Below, piece after piece: positions 17,296 to 23,997 of a stretch of 58,164 nucleotides of DNA; positions within the stretch are counted from its first letter, which is position 1; every line of letters begins with the position of its first letter. The DNA lies in IMG/VR virus record IMGVR_UViG_3300012349_000006, positions 1 to 58,164 of that record; one strand, 5' to 3'. Source of the DNA: a virus. The translations under genes and the position numbers were made by a program. The notes beneath the pieces are model-generated. The model made no database searches and was not told the DNA's origin. It saw only the letters and a list, made by a program, of their open reading frames with translations.

Positions 17296-17453
17296 TTAGC
17301 AGCTTCCTTTAACTGTTCAACTGTACTGGCAGCTATAATAGCTGCCAATTCGCAAAGTTGATCTTTAGTACATTTAAATTCATTGTTGCCTAAATCTACA
17401 AAGCCTAATAGCAAAGCTCCACTGACAATATGTAACTTCTCTGTTTCGTCCAT
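17292..17453 (-). CDS. Small protein, 53 aa
   Basis: Short ORF reading MDETEKLHIVSGALLLGFVDL, ending ASTVEQLKEAAK. It has GAGG upstream of the ATG and an ATGA overlap with the KTSC start. Mixed helical composition with no clear membrane segment. Function unknown. Confidence 0.65.
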   Translation of the reverse strand: MDETEKLHIVSGALLLGFVDLGNNEFKCTKDQLCELAAIIAASTVEQLKEAAK

Positions 17454-17454
17454 T

Positions 17455-17637
17455 TTATATTTTCCTCAATAGCGATAATGCTAGCTCTATGTCTTTGATT
17501 GAAGCTTCAACTTCTCTCTTAGACTTCTTCATATTTTCTATTAGGTCATTTGTAGTAAATATATCAAGCTGAATTGCTGTTAATGAGCTTCTATACTGTA
17601 TCAATCTTGCATCTAATGTTTCAATTGCTGTATCCAT
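17455..17637 (-). CDS. Small coiled-coil protein, 60 aa
   Basis: Nearly all heptad-like: MDTAIETLDARLIQYRSSLTAIQ, then LIENMKKSKREVEASIKDIELALSLL. Probably a dimeric coiled coil; partner unknown. The gene sits between two overlapping small genes and starts where the 84-residue gene ends. Confidence 0.7.
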   Translation of the reverse strand: MDTAIETLDARLIQYRSSLTAIQLDIFTTNDLIENMKKSKREVEASIKDIELALSLLRKI

Positions 17638-17891
17638 TACGATCTTCCTTCAGCATCTTTTAATGACATTGTTTCTACGCTGTAGCCCTTTGACCATGCC
17701 CAAAAGCTCATTCGAGCTAACCAAGCCTTATCTTCGCGATTGGCAAAATCAATCTCTCTACAGTCTATGATTTCATCATTCTGCTTTAGATTATAGATGA
17801 ATACAGCTATCTTGAAAGATTTGACATAATCCCTAAGCGGTACATTTTCAGGCCCAGCAGGATCAGGACGCTTTAGTGTTAAATCATTCAT
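17637..17891 (-). CDS. Hypothetical protein, 84 aa
   Basis: Unknown. Two strand-like segments (SFKIAVFIYNLKQNDEIIDCREIDFANRED) followed by an aromatic helix (KAWLARMSFWAWSKGYSVETM). No known motif. Its stop overlaps the next gene's start at 17637. Confidence 0.68.
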   Translation of the reverse strand: MNDLTLKRPDPAGPENVPLRDYVKSFKIAVFIYNLKQNDEIIDCREIDFANREDKAWLARMSFWAWSKGYSVETMSLKDAEGRS

Positions 17892-17905
17892 ATTTGTTCT
17901 TTCTT

Positions 17906-18172
17906 TTAAATTGCTAATTTGTCGCCTTCACATACAAACGGTAGCCTAGCCATAACTCCATCTTCGGTCATGGATGGAGCGAATAAAACCTTTCCTGTAG
18001 GTATGCCCACAAATGTTACATGCTTTTCGCATTGAGTGCAGAAGCCATAGATTTCCAGATAGTGTAGAGTATCGTTTTTGAAGCTAATGTTTTTAGTTTG
18101 AAACGCTACTTCTGAATGCCGACATTGAGGCTTGATAGAGTAATCAGGTTTTGTTGACCAATCATCGGACAT
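17906..18172 (-). CDS. Putative zinc-binding protein, 88 aa
   Basis: Cys/His positions (CRHSEVAF near residue 17, FCTQCEKHVTF near 44) suggest a small zinc site linking two beta hairpins. The rest is beta rich. Function unknown. It is directly adjacent to the 70-residue gene, with no gap. Confidence 0.65.
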   Translation of the reverse strand: MSDDWSTKPDYSIKPQCRHSEVAFQTKNISFKNDTLHYLEIYGFCTQCEKHVTFVGIPTGKVLFAPSMTEDGVMARLPFVCEGDKLAI

Positions 18173-18385
18173 TTATTTACAAGCCAAACCTGTCACATTA
18201 TTAATACAAGATGGCGTAATAAGATAATCCTTCAAGTGAACAGAATTATCAGGAGCTTCTATGCATCTATGCTCCCAACCATCCTTTTTAGCCGCCGCGT
18301 GACAGGCTTCCTCACTATGGTATTTTTCAGGAATTATGGCCATAGCAGAGCCTTGGCCTAAAATATATAACACTAAATAATACAT
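18173..18385 (-). CDS. Putative exported or membrane-anchored small protein, 70 aa
   Basis: A hydrophobic start (MYYLVLYILGQGSAMAII) may be an atypical signal or anchor. The rest contains four Cys (CHAAAKKDGWEHRC..., CINNVTGLAC) consistent with disulphides in the periplasm, and resembles the small DUF-type secreted proteins with 'SEEACHAAAKKDGW' found in alphaproteobacteria. Function unknown. Confidence 0.62.
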   Translation of the reverse strand: MYYLVLYILGQGSAMAIIPEKYHSEEACHAAAKKDGWEHRCIEAPDNSVHLKDYLITPSCINNVTGLACK

Positions 18386-18404
18386 TTGTTATTCCATTTT
18401 AATT

Positions 18405-18443
18405 ATTAAAAAGGCCGGATCAGTGAGAGGACTAATCCGGCCT
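18405..18443 (-). terminator. Intrinsic terminator
   Basis: On the minus strand AGGCCGGAT ... ATCCGGCCT (18443-18435 with 18420-18412) followed by TTTTTAATAATT. It probably ends the strong transcript of the 243-residue gene. The next ATG is about 20 bases beyond the T tract. Confidence 0.85.
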
Positions 18444-18518
18444 ATAAAATTAATACGTCATAAGGATGGGTTTGCATCATCCCCCTTGCAAAACAAAAGT
18501 AAAGTGGCACGTTTTCCC

Positions 18519-18534
18519 GGTAGTTGCAACTACC
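18519..18534. repeat. Perfect 16-bp palindrome
   Basis: GGTAGTTGCAACTACC in untranslated sequence downstream of the 243-residue gene. Candidate protein-binding site. Confidence 0.55.
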
Positions 18535-18654
18535 AAACCTCATGCCTTTATGCCTTAAGCTTTTTCATCTGTGGAAAACTCATTGATGGTAGTCAATGCT
18601 GGTTTACAGATGTTTAAGGGATATCAACTCCTTTTGCTCTTGGCTCATTACTCC

Positions 18655-19386
18655 TTATAAAGTCCGCGCAATCAACGCACCATCTGCCGGGGCAGTCCAT
18701 TCGCCATACTTTTGACCACCAGTAACCGGGCGAATGGTGAATTTGCGGTTGTACTTCAGTTCCGGCAAGTCAACCGTTTCAGTTAGTTTCTTGCCATCAG
18801 GACCAAGCTTCGCCTTGTTATCTTCGCCACGAATGGCGCGGGTAACTTTTTTGGTCTTGGCTACGCCATTCTCTACAACAGGATCAGCATACTTGCGGTT
18901 CTGACTGGAAACCGTGCTACCAAGAGCCTTCACAGCATCGCCCTTGGCATGTTCGGTATTGGCAGAGAAGAACATGCCTCCTACCGGAAGATCAGCAAAC
19001 GGGTATTTGGTAGGAGCGCCAGCACCAAATGCGTTGCCGCGCTTCTTAGGCTCTGGCAGGACCGCGCCAGTGATGATTGCATAGGCGCTTGGTTTGGCAG
19101 CTTCAGAAGGCGCACCGTTAGCAGATGCAGCTTCAGCAGCAGTAGCAGCCAAAAACGCAGCCGCGTCACCAGTAGCCCGCGTAGCGAACTTGGTGGCATC
19201 CGTAGGATCAACCATCGTCGTATTCACTTCCACTAGCGGCGGAACATGAGCCAACATCGGCTGGTGTGCCGTGGGAGAAGTATAGACAAACGAGTTGGCA
19301 GCAGTAGCGGTAACAATCTGATTAAGCAAATCACGGTCAATACCGCTACCAGCGACAACCGCGTTACTCTTTGCACTCTTAGCCAT
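18655..19386 (-). CDS. Abundant-type phage protein, 243 aa (DUF7303-like C-terminus)
   Basis: The N-terminal 100 residues are Ala/Thr/Ser rich. The second half contains YPFADLPVGGMFFSANTEHAKGD, then GSTVSSQNRKYADP, and ends KFTIRPVTGGQKYGEWTAPADGALIART. The order 'PFxDLxVGxxFF ... Ser-rich helix ... KFTxRxVxGG' is the pattern of a small phage domain of unknown function (DUF7303-like). The gene is more GC rich than neighbours, has its own promoter (19442-19470), leader hairpin and terminator, and so is probably strongly expressed. Role unknown; possibly a DNA- or virion-associated protein. Confidence 0.75.
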   Translation of the reverse strand: MAKSAKSNAVVAGSGIDRDLLNQIVTATAANSFVYTSPTAHQPMLAHVPPLVEVNTTMVDPTDATKFATRATGDAAAFLAATAAEAASANGAPSEAAKPSAYAIITGAVLPEPKKRGNAFGAGAPTKYPFADLPVGGMFFSANTEHAKGDAVKALGSTVSSQNRKYADPVVENGVAKTKKVTRAIRGEDNKAKLGPDGKKLTETVDLPELKYNRKFTIRPVTGGQKYGEWTAPADGALIARTL

Positions 19387-19412
19387 TTATCAATTTCCCT
19401 TTTATCTGTTGT

Positions 19413-19425
19413 GGGGATCATCCCC
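19413..19425 (-). promoter_or_regulatory. Leader palindrome GGGGATCATCCCC
   Basis: A 13-base dyad (six-base arms around one base) lies between the promoter and the ATG of the 243-residue gene. It could be an operator or a small leader hairpin protecting the mRNA end. Confidence 0.5.
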
Positions 19426-19441
19426 GTTTTTCAATCATGTA

Positions 19442-19470
19442 CATTTAAGAGTTTCGTTCCTTTTCGTCAA
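19442..19470 (-). promoter_or_regulatory. Sigma70-type promoter for the 243-aa gene
   Basis: On the minus strand TTGACG (19470-19465), 17 bases, TAAATG (19447-19442). It overlaps the end of the upstream 53-residue gene. Confidence 0.65.
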
Positions 19471-19606
19471 GTGGATTATGACTAGGTGACGAAAATTTTT
19501 GTTGGCAATCCTCTAATAATTTTAGCCCTTCAGCGGAACAAATTCGGCAATACGCTACCTCTACGTTACCATCTTTGTAATAGCTGAGGGTGTGAGGCTT
19601 TGTCAC
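19445..19606 (-). CDS. Small protein, 53 aa, GTG start
   Basis: A GTG start overlaps the upstream TGA as GTGA. The protein reads VTKPHTLSYYKDGNVEVAYCRICSAEG, then LLEDCQQKFSSPSHNP. CRICSAEG looks like half of a zinc site. Function unknown. Its last codons overlap the promoter of the next gene. Confidence 0.6.
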   Translation of the reverse strand: MTKPHTLSYYKDGNVEVAYCRICSAEGLKLLEDCQQKFSSPSHNPLDEKERNS

Positions 19607-19767
19607 GGTTTGGCCTCATTATCGTTATTGGCAGCATCGCGAGTATAAGGCCATCCGGCAATTGTAAGTTTACATTCTGCATTGCCGCTATAGATCAAAA
19701 TACCTTTTGCACTAAAATTTAGTCTGATATGATCGCAGAACGATAAAAATAACTTGTGAGTAATCAT
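19603..19767 (-). CDS. Small protein, 54 aa
   Basis: Starts MITHKLFLSFCDHIRLNFSA and contains GILIYSGNAECKLTIAGWPY. Beta-rich and short. It overlaps neighbours on both sides (ATGA at the start, GTGA at the end), the typical packing of this operon. Function unknown. Confidence 0.6.
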   Translation of the reverse strand: MITHKLFLSFCDHIRLNFSAKGILIYSGNAECKLTIAGWPYTRDAANNDNEAKP

Positions 19768-19925
19768 TTAAGCCTTCTCTTTTTCTTCTTAGCAAACATG
19801 GTTATAAACCAATGCCCTCTAAGTCTAATATTGTCCCTATCTGTATTAAAACCATTCTTTAATGCTTTATTACATACTATGTTGACATGCTTCATAGAGT
19901 AAACTTTATGCGGCCTATTCAGCAT
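19764..19925 (-). CDS. Small basic protein, 53 aa
   Basis: Reads MLNRPHKVYSMKHVNIVCNK, later RLRGHWFITMFAKKKKRRLK. The strongly basic C-terminus suggests nucleic-acid binding. It overlaps the end of the 85-residue gene by 11 bases and ends in an ATGA overlap. Function unknown. Confidence 0.58.
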   Translation of the reverse strand: MLNRPHKVYSMKHVNIVCNKALKNGFNTDRDNIRLRGHWFITMFAKKKKRRLK

Positions 19926-20172
19926 CTTTCAATAAATCCTTTGCATCCTTGGTTGGTTGCTTGTCCTTATACCAGTCTGGATGCCTTGTGTCATCTCGCC
20001 AAATTGGACTTTCCACACCATCTACGTTAGCTCCATAAAATCGCGCGTGAATGGCTACAGCCACTTCGGTTGCTACTTCGTTGATTTGTATTTGTTTCAA
20101 ACCCGGAAATTTCTTTCTAATTGCATTTTTGATCATTGTTCTTATGAAGCGTCTATAATCCGCCGAATGCAT
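19915..20172 (-). CDS. Hypothetical protein, 85 aa
   Basis: Helical N-terminal half (DYRRFIRTMIKNAIRKKFPGLKQIQINEVATEVAVAIHARF) and a charged tail. No known motif. The ATG directly follows the stop of the 32-residue membrane peptide (TAGATG), whose last codons supply the AGGAGG ribosome-binding site. Confidence 0.68.
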   Translation of the reverse strand: MHSADYRRFIRTMIKNAIRKKFPGLKQIQINEVATEVAVAIHARFYGANVDGVESPIWRDDTRHPDWYKDKQPTKDAKDLLKDAE

Positions 20173-20271
20173 CTATCCTCCTGCCAGAATATTTAAAACT
20201 ACCCACACTATATACAGGCTTGCAAAGATCGCAATGCCTTTCACTGTCTCTTGAACGTGCCATAGCTCCAT
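20173..20271 (-). CDS. Single-pass membrane peptide, 32 aa
   Basis: MELWHVQETVKG is followed by a 20-residue hydrophobic helix (IAIFASLYIVWVVLNILAG). AGGAG is placed seven bases before the ATG, and the stop abuts the next ATG. It encodes one copy of the TAGTGTGGG motif. Probable inner-membrane peptide of unknown role. Confidence 0.65.
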   Translation of the reverse strand: MELWHVQETVKGIAIFASLYIVWVVLNILAGG

Positions 20272-20313
20272 AGCTAATCTCCTGTGTGAGTGAAAGAAGC
20301 TAGCAGGAAAGCA

Positions 20314-20508
20314 TTAAAACTTTATAAGCTTTTCACTAATCCATATACCAGCGCGTCTTAGTCTTTGCGTAGATAGATTTGATAGCCTGTCCATTTTCTT
20401 TTTGCAATTAGGATGATACTTTTTGCGGTTGGTCCTGTGATGCTCAATGATAGGCTTACCGCAGTCCAAGCATATCGTTTCATCCGGTATTTGCCTGACG
20501 TTAGGCAT
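20314..20508 (-). CDS. Zinc-finger-like protein, 64 aa
   Basis: ICLDCGKPIIEHHRTNRKKYHPNCKKK gives Cys, Cys, His and Cys ligands of a small treble-clef-like or HNH-like zinc site, followed by a basic helix. The start is the ATG at 20508, which overlaps the upstream stop. A DNA-binding role is plausible. Confidence 0.68.
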   Translation of the reverse strand: MPNVRQIPDETICLDCGKPIIEHHRTNRKKYHPNCKKKMDRLSNLSTQRLRRAGIWISEKLIKF

Positions 20509-20713
20509 GAAGCTTTGGCTCAATCTTGACTTGAGCTAGAAAATCAGCCGCGCCTTGATAGGCTGCTGCCAGCGTCGTATTTTCAACTTTGACGGCCACT
20601 CGGCTGGATTTTGCGGCTGCAATTCGATGATTGCTTGCATTCATCTTTAACCATTTAACAATTTCGTCTTTGGTTTCTTGTGGTGTGTCAGCCTGAATGA
20701 TATAACTAGGCAT
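20501..20713 (-). CDS. Hypothetical protein, 70 aa
   Basis: Starts MPSYIIQADTPQETKDEIVKWL at 20713, where GGGGAAAG lies seven bases upstream and the ATG overlaps the previous stop by eight bases. A longer reading to 20860 has no RBS. It is mostly helical with a basic middle. Function unknown. Confidence 0.66.
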   Translation of the reverse strand: MPSYIIQADTPQETKDEIVKWLKMNASNHRIAAAKSSRVAVKVENTTLAAAYQGAADFLAQVKIEPKLHA

Positions 20714-20954
20714 TTTCTTTCCCCTTGCTTTGCAGATAAGCCATCCATCCCTTGTAACGGCAATCATAAGCATTATCTGCTTTGCCATGCCAATAAAACT
20801 TGTCAGGACCGCGAAACTCCCATTGACTGCTGAAATGATCCAAACGCATTGTCCATGCATCCTTTACAACATTGATGCGCGGAAAATGCTTTTTCACCAG
20901 AGCGTGACCCTCTTTTAAAAGTTGTCGGCTGAATGTTAGGTTATGGTACGGCAT
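20706..20954 (-). CDS. Hypothetical protein, 82 aa
   Basis: Aromatic-rich (HFSSQWEFRGPDKFYWHGKADNAYDCRYKGWMAYLQSKGKENA) after a helical basic start. No recognised domain. Its stop overlaps the next gene and its start overlaps the previous one, so it is translated as part of the chain. Confidence 0.66.
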   Translation of the reverse strand: MPYHNLTFSRQLLKEGHALVKKHFPRINVVKDAWTMRLDHFSSQWEFRGPDKFYWHGKADNAYDCRYKGWMAYLQSKGKENA

Positions 20955-21168
20955 TACACATTTCCTTTATGTAGTCTCTCACATTTTTGCGAATGTTCAT
21001 AGCTGCCCTATGATCGCTAGGTGTAGCCGACATGAACAGCTTTCGCTGTTGTCCGTTGATGCAAATGAAGCCTACAATGTTTCCGCTACGCACATCATAA
21101 TCAAACGTAGCGCCAAACTTATAGGCTTCATCTCTAGCAGCTTCCACATGCTCTAATCGGCGTGACAT
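20941..21168 (-). CDS. Hypothetical protein, 75 aa
   Basis: Reads MSRRLEHVEAARDEAYKFGA, then a beta hairpin (DYDVRSGNIVGFICINGQQRKLFM) and a helix (RAAMNIRKNVRDYIKEM). The alternation of helix, strands and helix resembles small phage proteins that bind DNA, but no family is certain. The ATG at 21168 has GGGG nine bases upstream, supplied by the end of the membrane-peptide gene. Confidence 0.66.
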   Translation of the reverse strand: MSRRLEHVEAARDEAYKFGATFDYDVRSGNIVGFICINGQQRKLFMSATPSDHRAAMNIRKNVRDYIKEMCNAVP

Positions 21169-21169
21169 T

Positions 21170-21292
21170 TTAGTTAACCCCAAGCATGGCAGTTATAACG
21201 CTGGTATCAACTATAAGATAGCCAAACAAAACCACACCAGCACCCATAGCTGATATAGGAATGATGATTAAAATTTCCTTGATTGTCTCCAT
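21170..21292 (-). CDS. Small membrane protein, 40 aa
   Basis: METIKEILIIIPISAMGAGV continues into a second hydrophobic stretch VVLFGYLIVDTSVITAML. One or two short membrane helices. The ATG has AAAGGA upstream, and the stop is one base from the next ATG. Function unknown. Confidence 0.65.
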   Translation of the reverse strand: METIKEILIIIPISAMGAGVVLFGYLIVDTSVITAMLGVN

Positions 21293-21305
21293 TTGCTTCC
21301 TTTCT

Positions 21306-21962
21306 TTATTTAAGTCTTAGCGTTCCACCTTGTCCTACCGGCCGATCAAATCGAGCACTGTTGCCAGCCCTGTGACCGGATTTGGCGGCATTCTGATCAA
21401 TTTCTTTACCGCGACCGCGAGACTTGGTTAAAGACATATTTAATTCTTTAACGATTAGTTCTTGTGTCTTGGCCCAATCAACAGGAGCAAGCTCCTTCAG
21501 CTTTTCATTAATTCTAGCAGCACAACCAACAACAAAGCTAGCAGAAGTCCAATTAGAATTGCCAAGATGCTTTTTAGCTCTATCGCCTTGGTATTGTCGC
21601 AATGCGCGCATCATAAAACGCTGAAGTGTATCCAAGAGCCAAGTCGCAAAAACAATATCGCTTTCTTTGCCAGCAAAGCAGATTGTATCATCTCTATCTC
21701 TAAAAGCCTTGCAGCTTGTAAATTTTCCTACATTGACGCATAGATTTTTCTTGATTTCATAAGGATCAGAAACAGCAGTTCTATGAATTTGTGCCTTTTC
21801 GGCTACGTCTTGCAATTCTTTTTCATCAATTTCATATGTCGCCATTAACTCTCTAGCTTTCGCCAGTGCAGCCATAGCTTCACCTTCGGTACAGCCATTA
21901 TCCATAGTCTTAGATAAAATGGCCTTTACTTTATCTAGCATCTTCTTTCGGCTATCGAGCAT
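21306..21962 (-). CDS. DUF2786-type protein, about 218 aa
   Basis: The N-terminal 45 residues (KMLDKVKAILSKTMDNGCTEGEAMAALAKARELMATYEID) are a typical DUF2786 segment, often followed, as here, by a DUF7168-like middle domain (CKAFRDRDDTICFAGKESDIVFATWLLDTLQRFMMRAL). Such proteins are common in alphaproteobacterial phages and plasmids. Their biochemical role is unknown. ATG 21962 is preferred because GAAGGA lies six bases upstream; ATG 21968 is too close. Confidence 0.82.
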   Translation of the reverse strand: MLDSRKKMLDKVKAILSKTMDNGCTEGEAMAALAKARELMATYEIDEKELQDVAEKAQIHRTAVSDPYEIKKNLCVNVGKFTSCKAFRDRDDTICFAGKESDIVFATWLLDTLQRFMMRALRQYQGDRAKKHLGNSNWTSASFVVGCAARINEKLKELAPVDWAKTQELIVKELNMSLTKSRGRGKEIDQNAAKSGHRAGNSARFDRPVGQGGTLRLK

Positions 21963-21992
21963 GACCATTCCTTCGTTGAGTTAGCTACAATA

Positions 21993-22020
21993 GCCGGTCA
22001 ACAATTGCTTGTCAACCGGC
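21993..22020 (-). repeat. Intergenic hairpin
   Basis: Eleven-base arms GCCGGTCAACA / TGTCAACCGGC (two wobble pairs) between the ParB-like and DUF2786 genes. There is no T tract, so it is more likely an mRNA stability or processing hairpin than a terminator. Confidence 0.5.
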
Positions 22021-22035
22021 CATTGCTTAAATAAT

Positions 22036-22875
22036 TTAATAATCAATCATCTCCATCAGTGTAGCCCAATCAGCTTCTTCAATTGACATTGTAACCATAT
22101 TTTCAGTATCGTCAATCCTGCCATTAGCATAAGCAGCTTCAATCAAATTCTTGAGATGGCTTTTCAGGTTGCTCCTGCTACCCTTACCAGAGCCTTTAGA
22201 ACCTTCACCAGAGCCTTCGCCATCCCCTGTATCCTTGGGCATGGCACGTTTGCGGCCTTGTTCGTTAGCCACCGCAACCGCACCGTTAAGCTCTGCAACA
22301 GTTAAGGCAACATCGCCATTATGCTTTTTGAATGTAGCCAGCACCATTGTAGCAGAAGCTTTGCCTTCAGTAATGAACTTCTGAAGGACAAGCGGCAATG
22401 TCAGCAATTCAAGCAATTGACTAACCCTACCACCGGACATGCCAGCTTTAACAGCAATGTCTTTCTGTGCCCATCCAAGATCAATCAAACGCTTAAAGAC
22501 TTTGGCTTGCTCAATGGCAGTAAGCGGCTTGCCTTGATTGTGAACGATCTGACTGAAAATTCTGTCAGCTTCATTAGCAAAACGATCTTCAACCATCACT
22601 GGGACGGTTTTGATTTCCACACCAGCATTAATAAGCTGCATCACAGCCTGCAATCGGCAATGCCCATCTGTCACATAGACAATTTCATTTTCCATGTAGC
22701 AGACAAGTGGCTTCTTTACTCCAATCTCTTTGATGGAGGCTGCAAGCGTTGCGATATGTTCGGCGTTAGCCGGATCAGAAGCATCACGGCTATTCCAGCC
22801 TTCTTTGGTCTGGATCAATTTGGGATCAACTCGATAAATGTCACTTCGGCCTTGCGCGATATCCTTGATTGCCAT
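22036..22875 (-). CDS. ParB/Srx-domain DNA-binding protein
   Basis: The N-terminal half matches the ParB nuclease-like domain: NAEHIATLAASIKEIGVKKPLVCYMENEIVYVTDGHCRLQA with the GHCRL motif near residue 71. A helix-turn-helix follows (AKVFKRLIDLGWAQKDIAVKAGMSGGRVSQLLELL, about 124-158). A Gly/Ser-rich linker (GDGEGSGEGSKGSGKGS) leads to a C-terminal helical domain. I see no ParA partner nearby, so it may be a phage transcription or replication factor rather than a partition protein. A perfect 12-bp inverted repeat in its leader is a candidate binding site. Confidence 0.9.
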   Translation of the reverse strand: MAIKDIAQGRSDIYRVDPKLIQTKEGWNSRDASDPANAEHIATLAASIKEIGVKKPLVCYMENEIVYVTDGHCRLQAVMQLINAGVEIKTVPVMVEDRFANEADRIFSQIVHNQGKPLTAIEQAKVFKRLIDLGWAQKDIAVKAGMSGGRVSQLLELLTLPLVLQKFITEGKASATMVLATFKKHNGDVALTVAELNGAVAVANEQGRKRAMPKDTGDGEGSGEGSKGSGKGSRSNLKSHLKNLIEAAYANGRIDDTENMVTMSIEEADWATLMEMIDY

Positions 22876-22900
22876 TTAGGTATCCTCCTGTTGTTGGCAA

Positions 22901-22934
22901 TTGACACTGTGAACGGGTTTGCTCACAGTGTCAA
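22901..22934 (-). promoter_or_regulatory. Perfect 12-bp inverted repeat upstream of the ParB-like gene
   Basis: TTGACACTGTGA (22901-22912) and TCACAGTGTCAA (22923-22934), separated by 10 bases, in the leader of the ParB-like gene. Each arm begins with TTGACA when read inward. Candidate operator or parS-like site; it could also form an mRNA hairpin. Confidence 0.65.
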
Positions 22935-22979
22935 CTTAAATAATTAAAGTGCTAAGAACTCATTTTCTTTATCTCTGCG

Positions 22980-23141
22980 TTATTGATCTAAGTTCGCAGG
23001 ACCAAGCCAAGCGCCGCAATTACTGCAAAACGTCTGATCAGTCTCTTCGTCTTGCGGACGCGATCCAACAATAGGAATGTCTATTGTCGGATAAGGATGA
23101 CCAAGATGCGCGCACCAAAGTTGTTTAAGCCAGCGGATCAT
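22980..23141 (-). CDS. Small zinc-site protein, 53 aa
   Basis: Reads MIRWLKQLWCAHLGHPYPTI and ends FCSNCGAWLGPANLDQ. Cys10, His12/15 and the CxxC pair could bind zinc. The start at 23141 is preferred: GGAGG sits five to six bases upstream, inside an earlier ATGGAG that would otherwise be read as a start at 23153. A promoter lies at 23168-23196. Confidence 0.68.
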   Translation of the reverse strand: MIRWLKQLWCAHLGHPYPTIDIPIVGSRPQDEETDQTFCSNCGAWLGPANLDQ

Positions 23142-23167
23142 TAGCGCCTCCATTTTCGATATATAGC

Positions 23168-23196
23168 ACTCTACACGCTTTAATTATTTAAGTCAA
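23168..23196 (-). promoter_or_regulatory. Sigma70-type promoter
   Basis: On the minus strand TTGACT (23196-23191), 17 bases, TAGAGT (23173-23168), directly upstream of the small zinc-site gene and the ParB-like gene. The spacer contains the TAAATAATTAAAG sequence seen at other gene borders. Confidence 0.65.
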
Positions 23197-23212
23197 GTGT
23201 GATAATCTCCTA

Positions 23213-23245
23213 TACAAAAATAAAGCTAGGATTGATTACCTAGCT
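23213..23245 (-). terminator. Terminator after the VRR-NUC gene
   Basis: On the minus strand AGCTAGG-TAATCAAT-CCTAGCT is followed by TTATTTTTG. Weak-to-moderate stem of seven base pairs. Confidence 0.6.
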
Positions 23246-23276
23246 CTATCTAAACTTAGGAATAGATGTATAGAAA

Positions 23277-23732
23277 CTAAACTTTTCCTTCTAGATAAGC
23301 TATCAGCGTATCTCTAGCTTCGTGCCATGAGTAGCAGATGGCAACATAGTAACCAGCAGAATTTAGATAGGATATGTACTCTAATTGATCTTCACTCACA
23401 CCACCGAATTTTTCATTACGGCGTTTTTCTATCTTCATTTCGATAAAGCAGCCCATATACTTCATCGCATAAGGTAGCATAACATCAGGTACACCACTAC
23501 GCAATCCAGTTGCAACCATTTTAGTTGCTTCTACAATGTGTCTAGAGCCGCCATTCGGAATTGAAAATAGCCATTTTAATTGCGGGTACGTTCCCACACT
23601 ATCAGCAGCCCAACAAAAAAGCGCGGCCTGTTCTCCATCTTCAGAACCGCTAGCTGCCAGCATTTCAGGAGTGATTTTCTTCCCCTTTTTTGGAGGATCA
23701 GACTTTAGTTTTGGTGGATTGCCCCAAGTCAT
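23277..23732 (-). CDS. VRR-NUC endonuclease (PD-(D/E)XK fold)
   Basis: About 151 residues. The core EQAALFCWAADS ... PQLKWLFSIPNGGSR ... ATKMVATGLRSGVPDVMLPY ... GCFIEMKIEKRRNEKFGGVSEDQLEYISYLNSAGYYVAICYSWHEARDTLIAYL carries the VRR-NUC pattern, with catalytic Asp in GVPDV and Glu-x-Lys in IEMKIE. Phage VRR-NUC proteins are thought to cleave branched or Holliday-type DNA. The start at 23732 is supported by an ATGA overlap with the upstream membrane protein; a longer frame upstream is the shadow of that gene. Confidence 0.9.
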   Translation of the reverse strand: MTWGNPPKLKSDPPKKGKKITPEMLAASGSEDGEQAALFCWAADSVGTYPQLKWLFSIPNGGSRHIVEATKMVATGLRSGVPDVMLPYAMKYMGCFIEMKIEKRRNEKFGGVSEDQLEYISYLNSAGYYVAICYSWHEARDTLIAYLEGKV

Positions 23733-23887
23733 TTGCCAAAGCTCGCACCAATTAGCATCAGCATGGAAAATGCCCATGCCACAAGCATAAATCCAGCACC
23801 ATTGTAAGATTGACCAAACCTCCAAGCGTAAGCTGTATCGCTCGCTAAGATAGCACTTACAACAATAGCCCATGCGATAGCCGTCAT
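23729..23887 (-). CDS. Small membrane protein, 52 aa, two helices
   Basis: MTAIAWAIVVSAILASDTAYA forms a signal-like first helix and FMLVAWAFSMLMLIGASF a second. It overlaps both neighbours by ATGA. Function unknown. Confidence 0.65.
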   Translation of the reverse strand: MTAIAWAIVVSAILASDTAYAWRFGQSYNGAGFMLVAWAFSMLMLIGASFGK

Positions 23888-23997
23888 TTACTTAACCAAT
23901 CAATAAGTTTGTATAAAAGTTGTAAACCTATAGGAGCCCATAATATCCAAGTGCATATAAACCATATTGCAAATATTAGTTGTGTTGTACTGTTCAT
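23884..23997 (-). CDS. Single-pass membrane peptide, 37 aa
   Basis: MNSTTQLIFAIWFICTWILW followed by APIGLQLLYKLIDWLSK. Strong AAGGA six bases before the ATG and ATGA overlaps at both ends. Function unknown. Confidence 0.63.
   Translation of the reverse strand: MNSTTQLIFAIWFICTWILWAPIGLQLLYKLIDWLSK

Larger units (their letters stand above)
18386..18654. other. Intergenic region with terminator and palindrome
   Basis: About 270 bases between the 70- and 243-residue genes. It contains a strong minus-strand terminator (18405-18443) and a perfect 16-bp palindrome (18519-18534). A 33-codon minus-strand ORF starts near 18545 but has no support beyond a weak RBS; I do not call it. Confidence 0.6.

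Noticed and set aside
20190-20240. Promoter TTGCGA-16-TATAGT upstream of the 85-residue gene
   Set aside because: It lies inside the 32-residue membrane peptide and the next gene is coupled to it (TAGATG), so a separate promoter is not needed. The TATAGT is part of the recurring TAGTGTGGG motif.
23733-23873. Upstream extension of the VRR-NUC frame
   Set aside because: It is the shadow of the 52-residue membrane gene; the ATGA overlap marks 23732 as the start.
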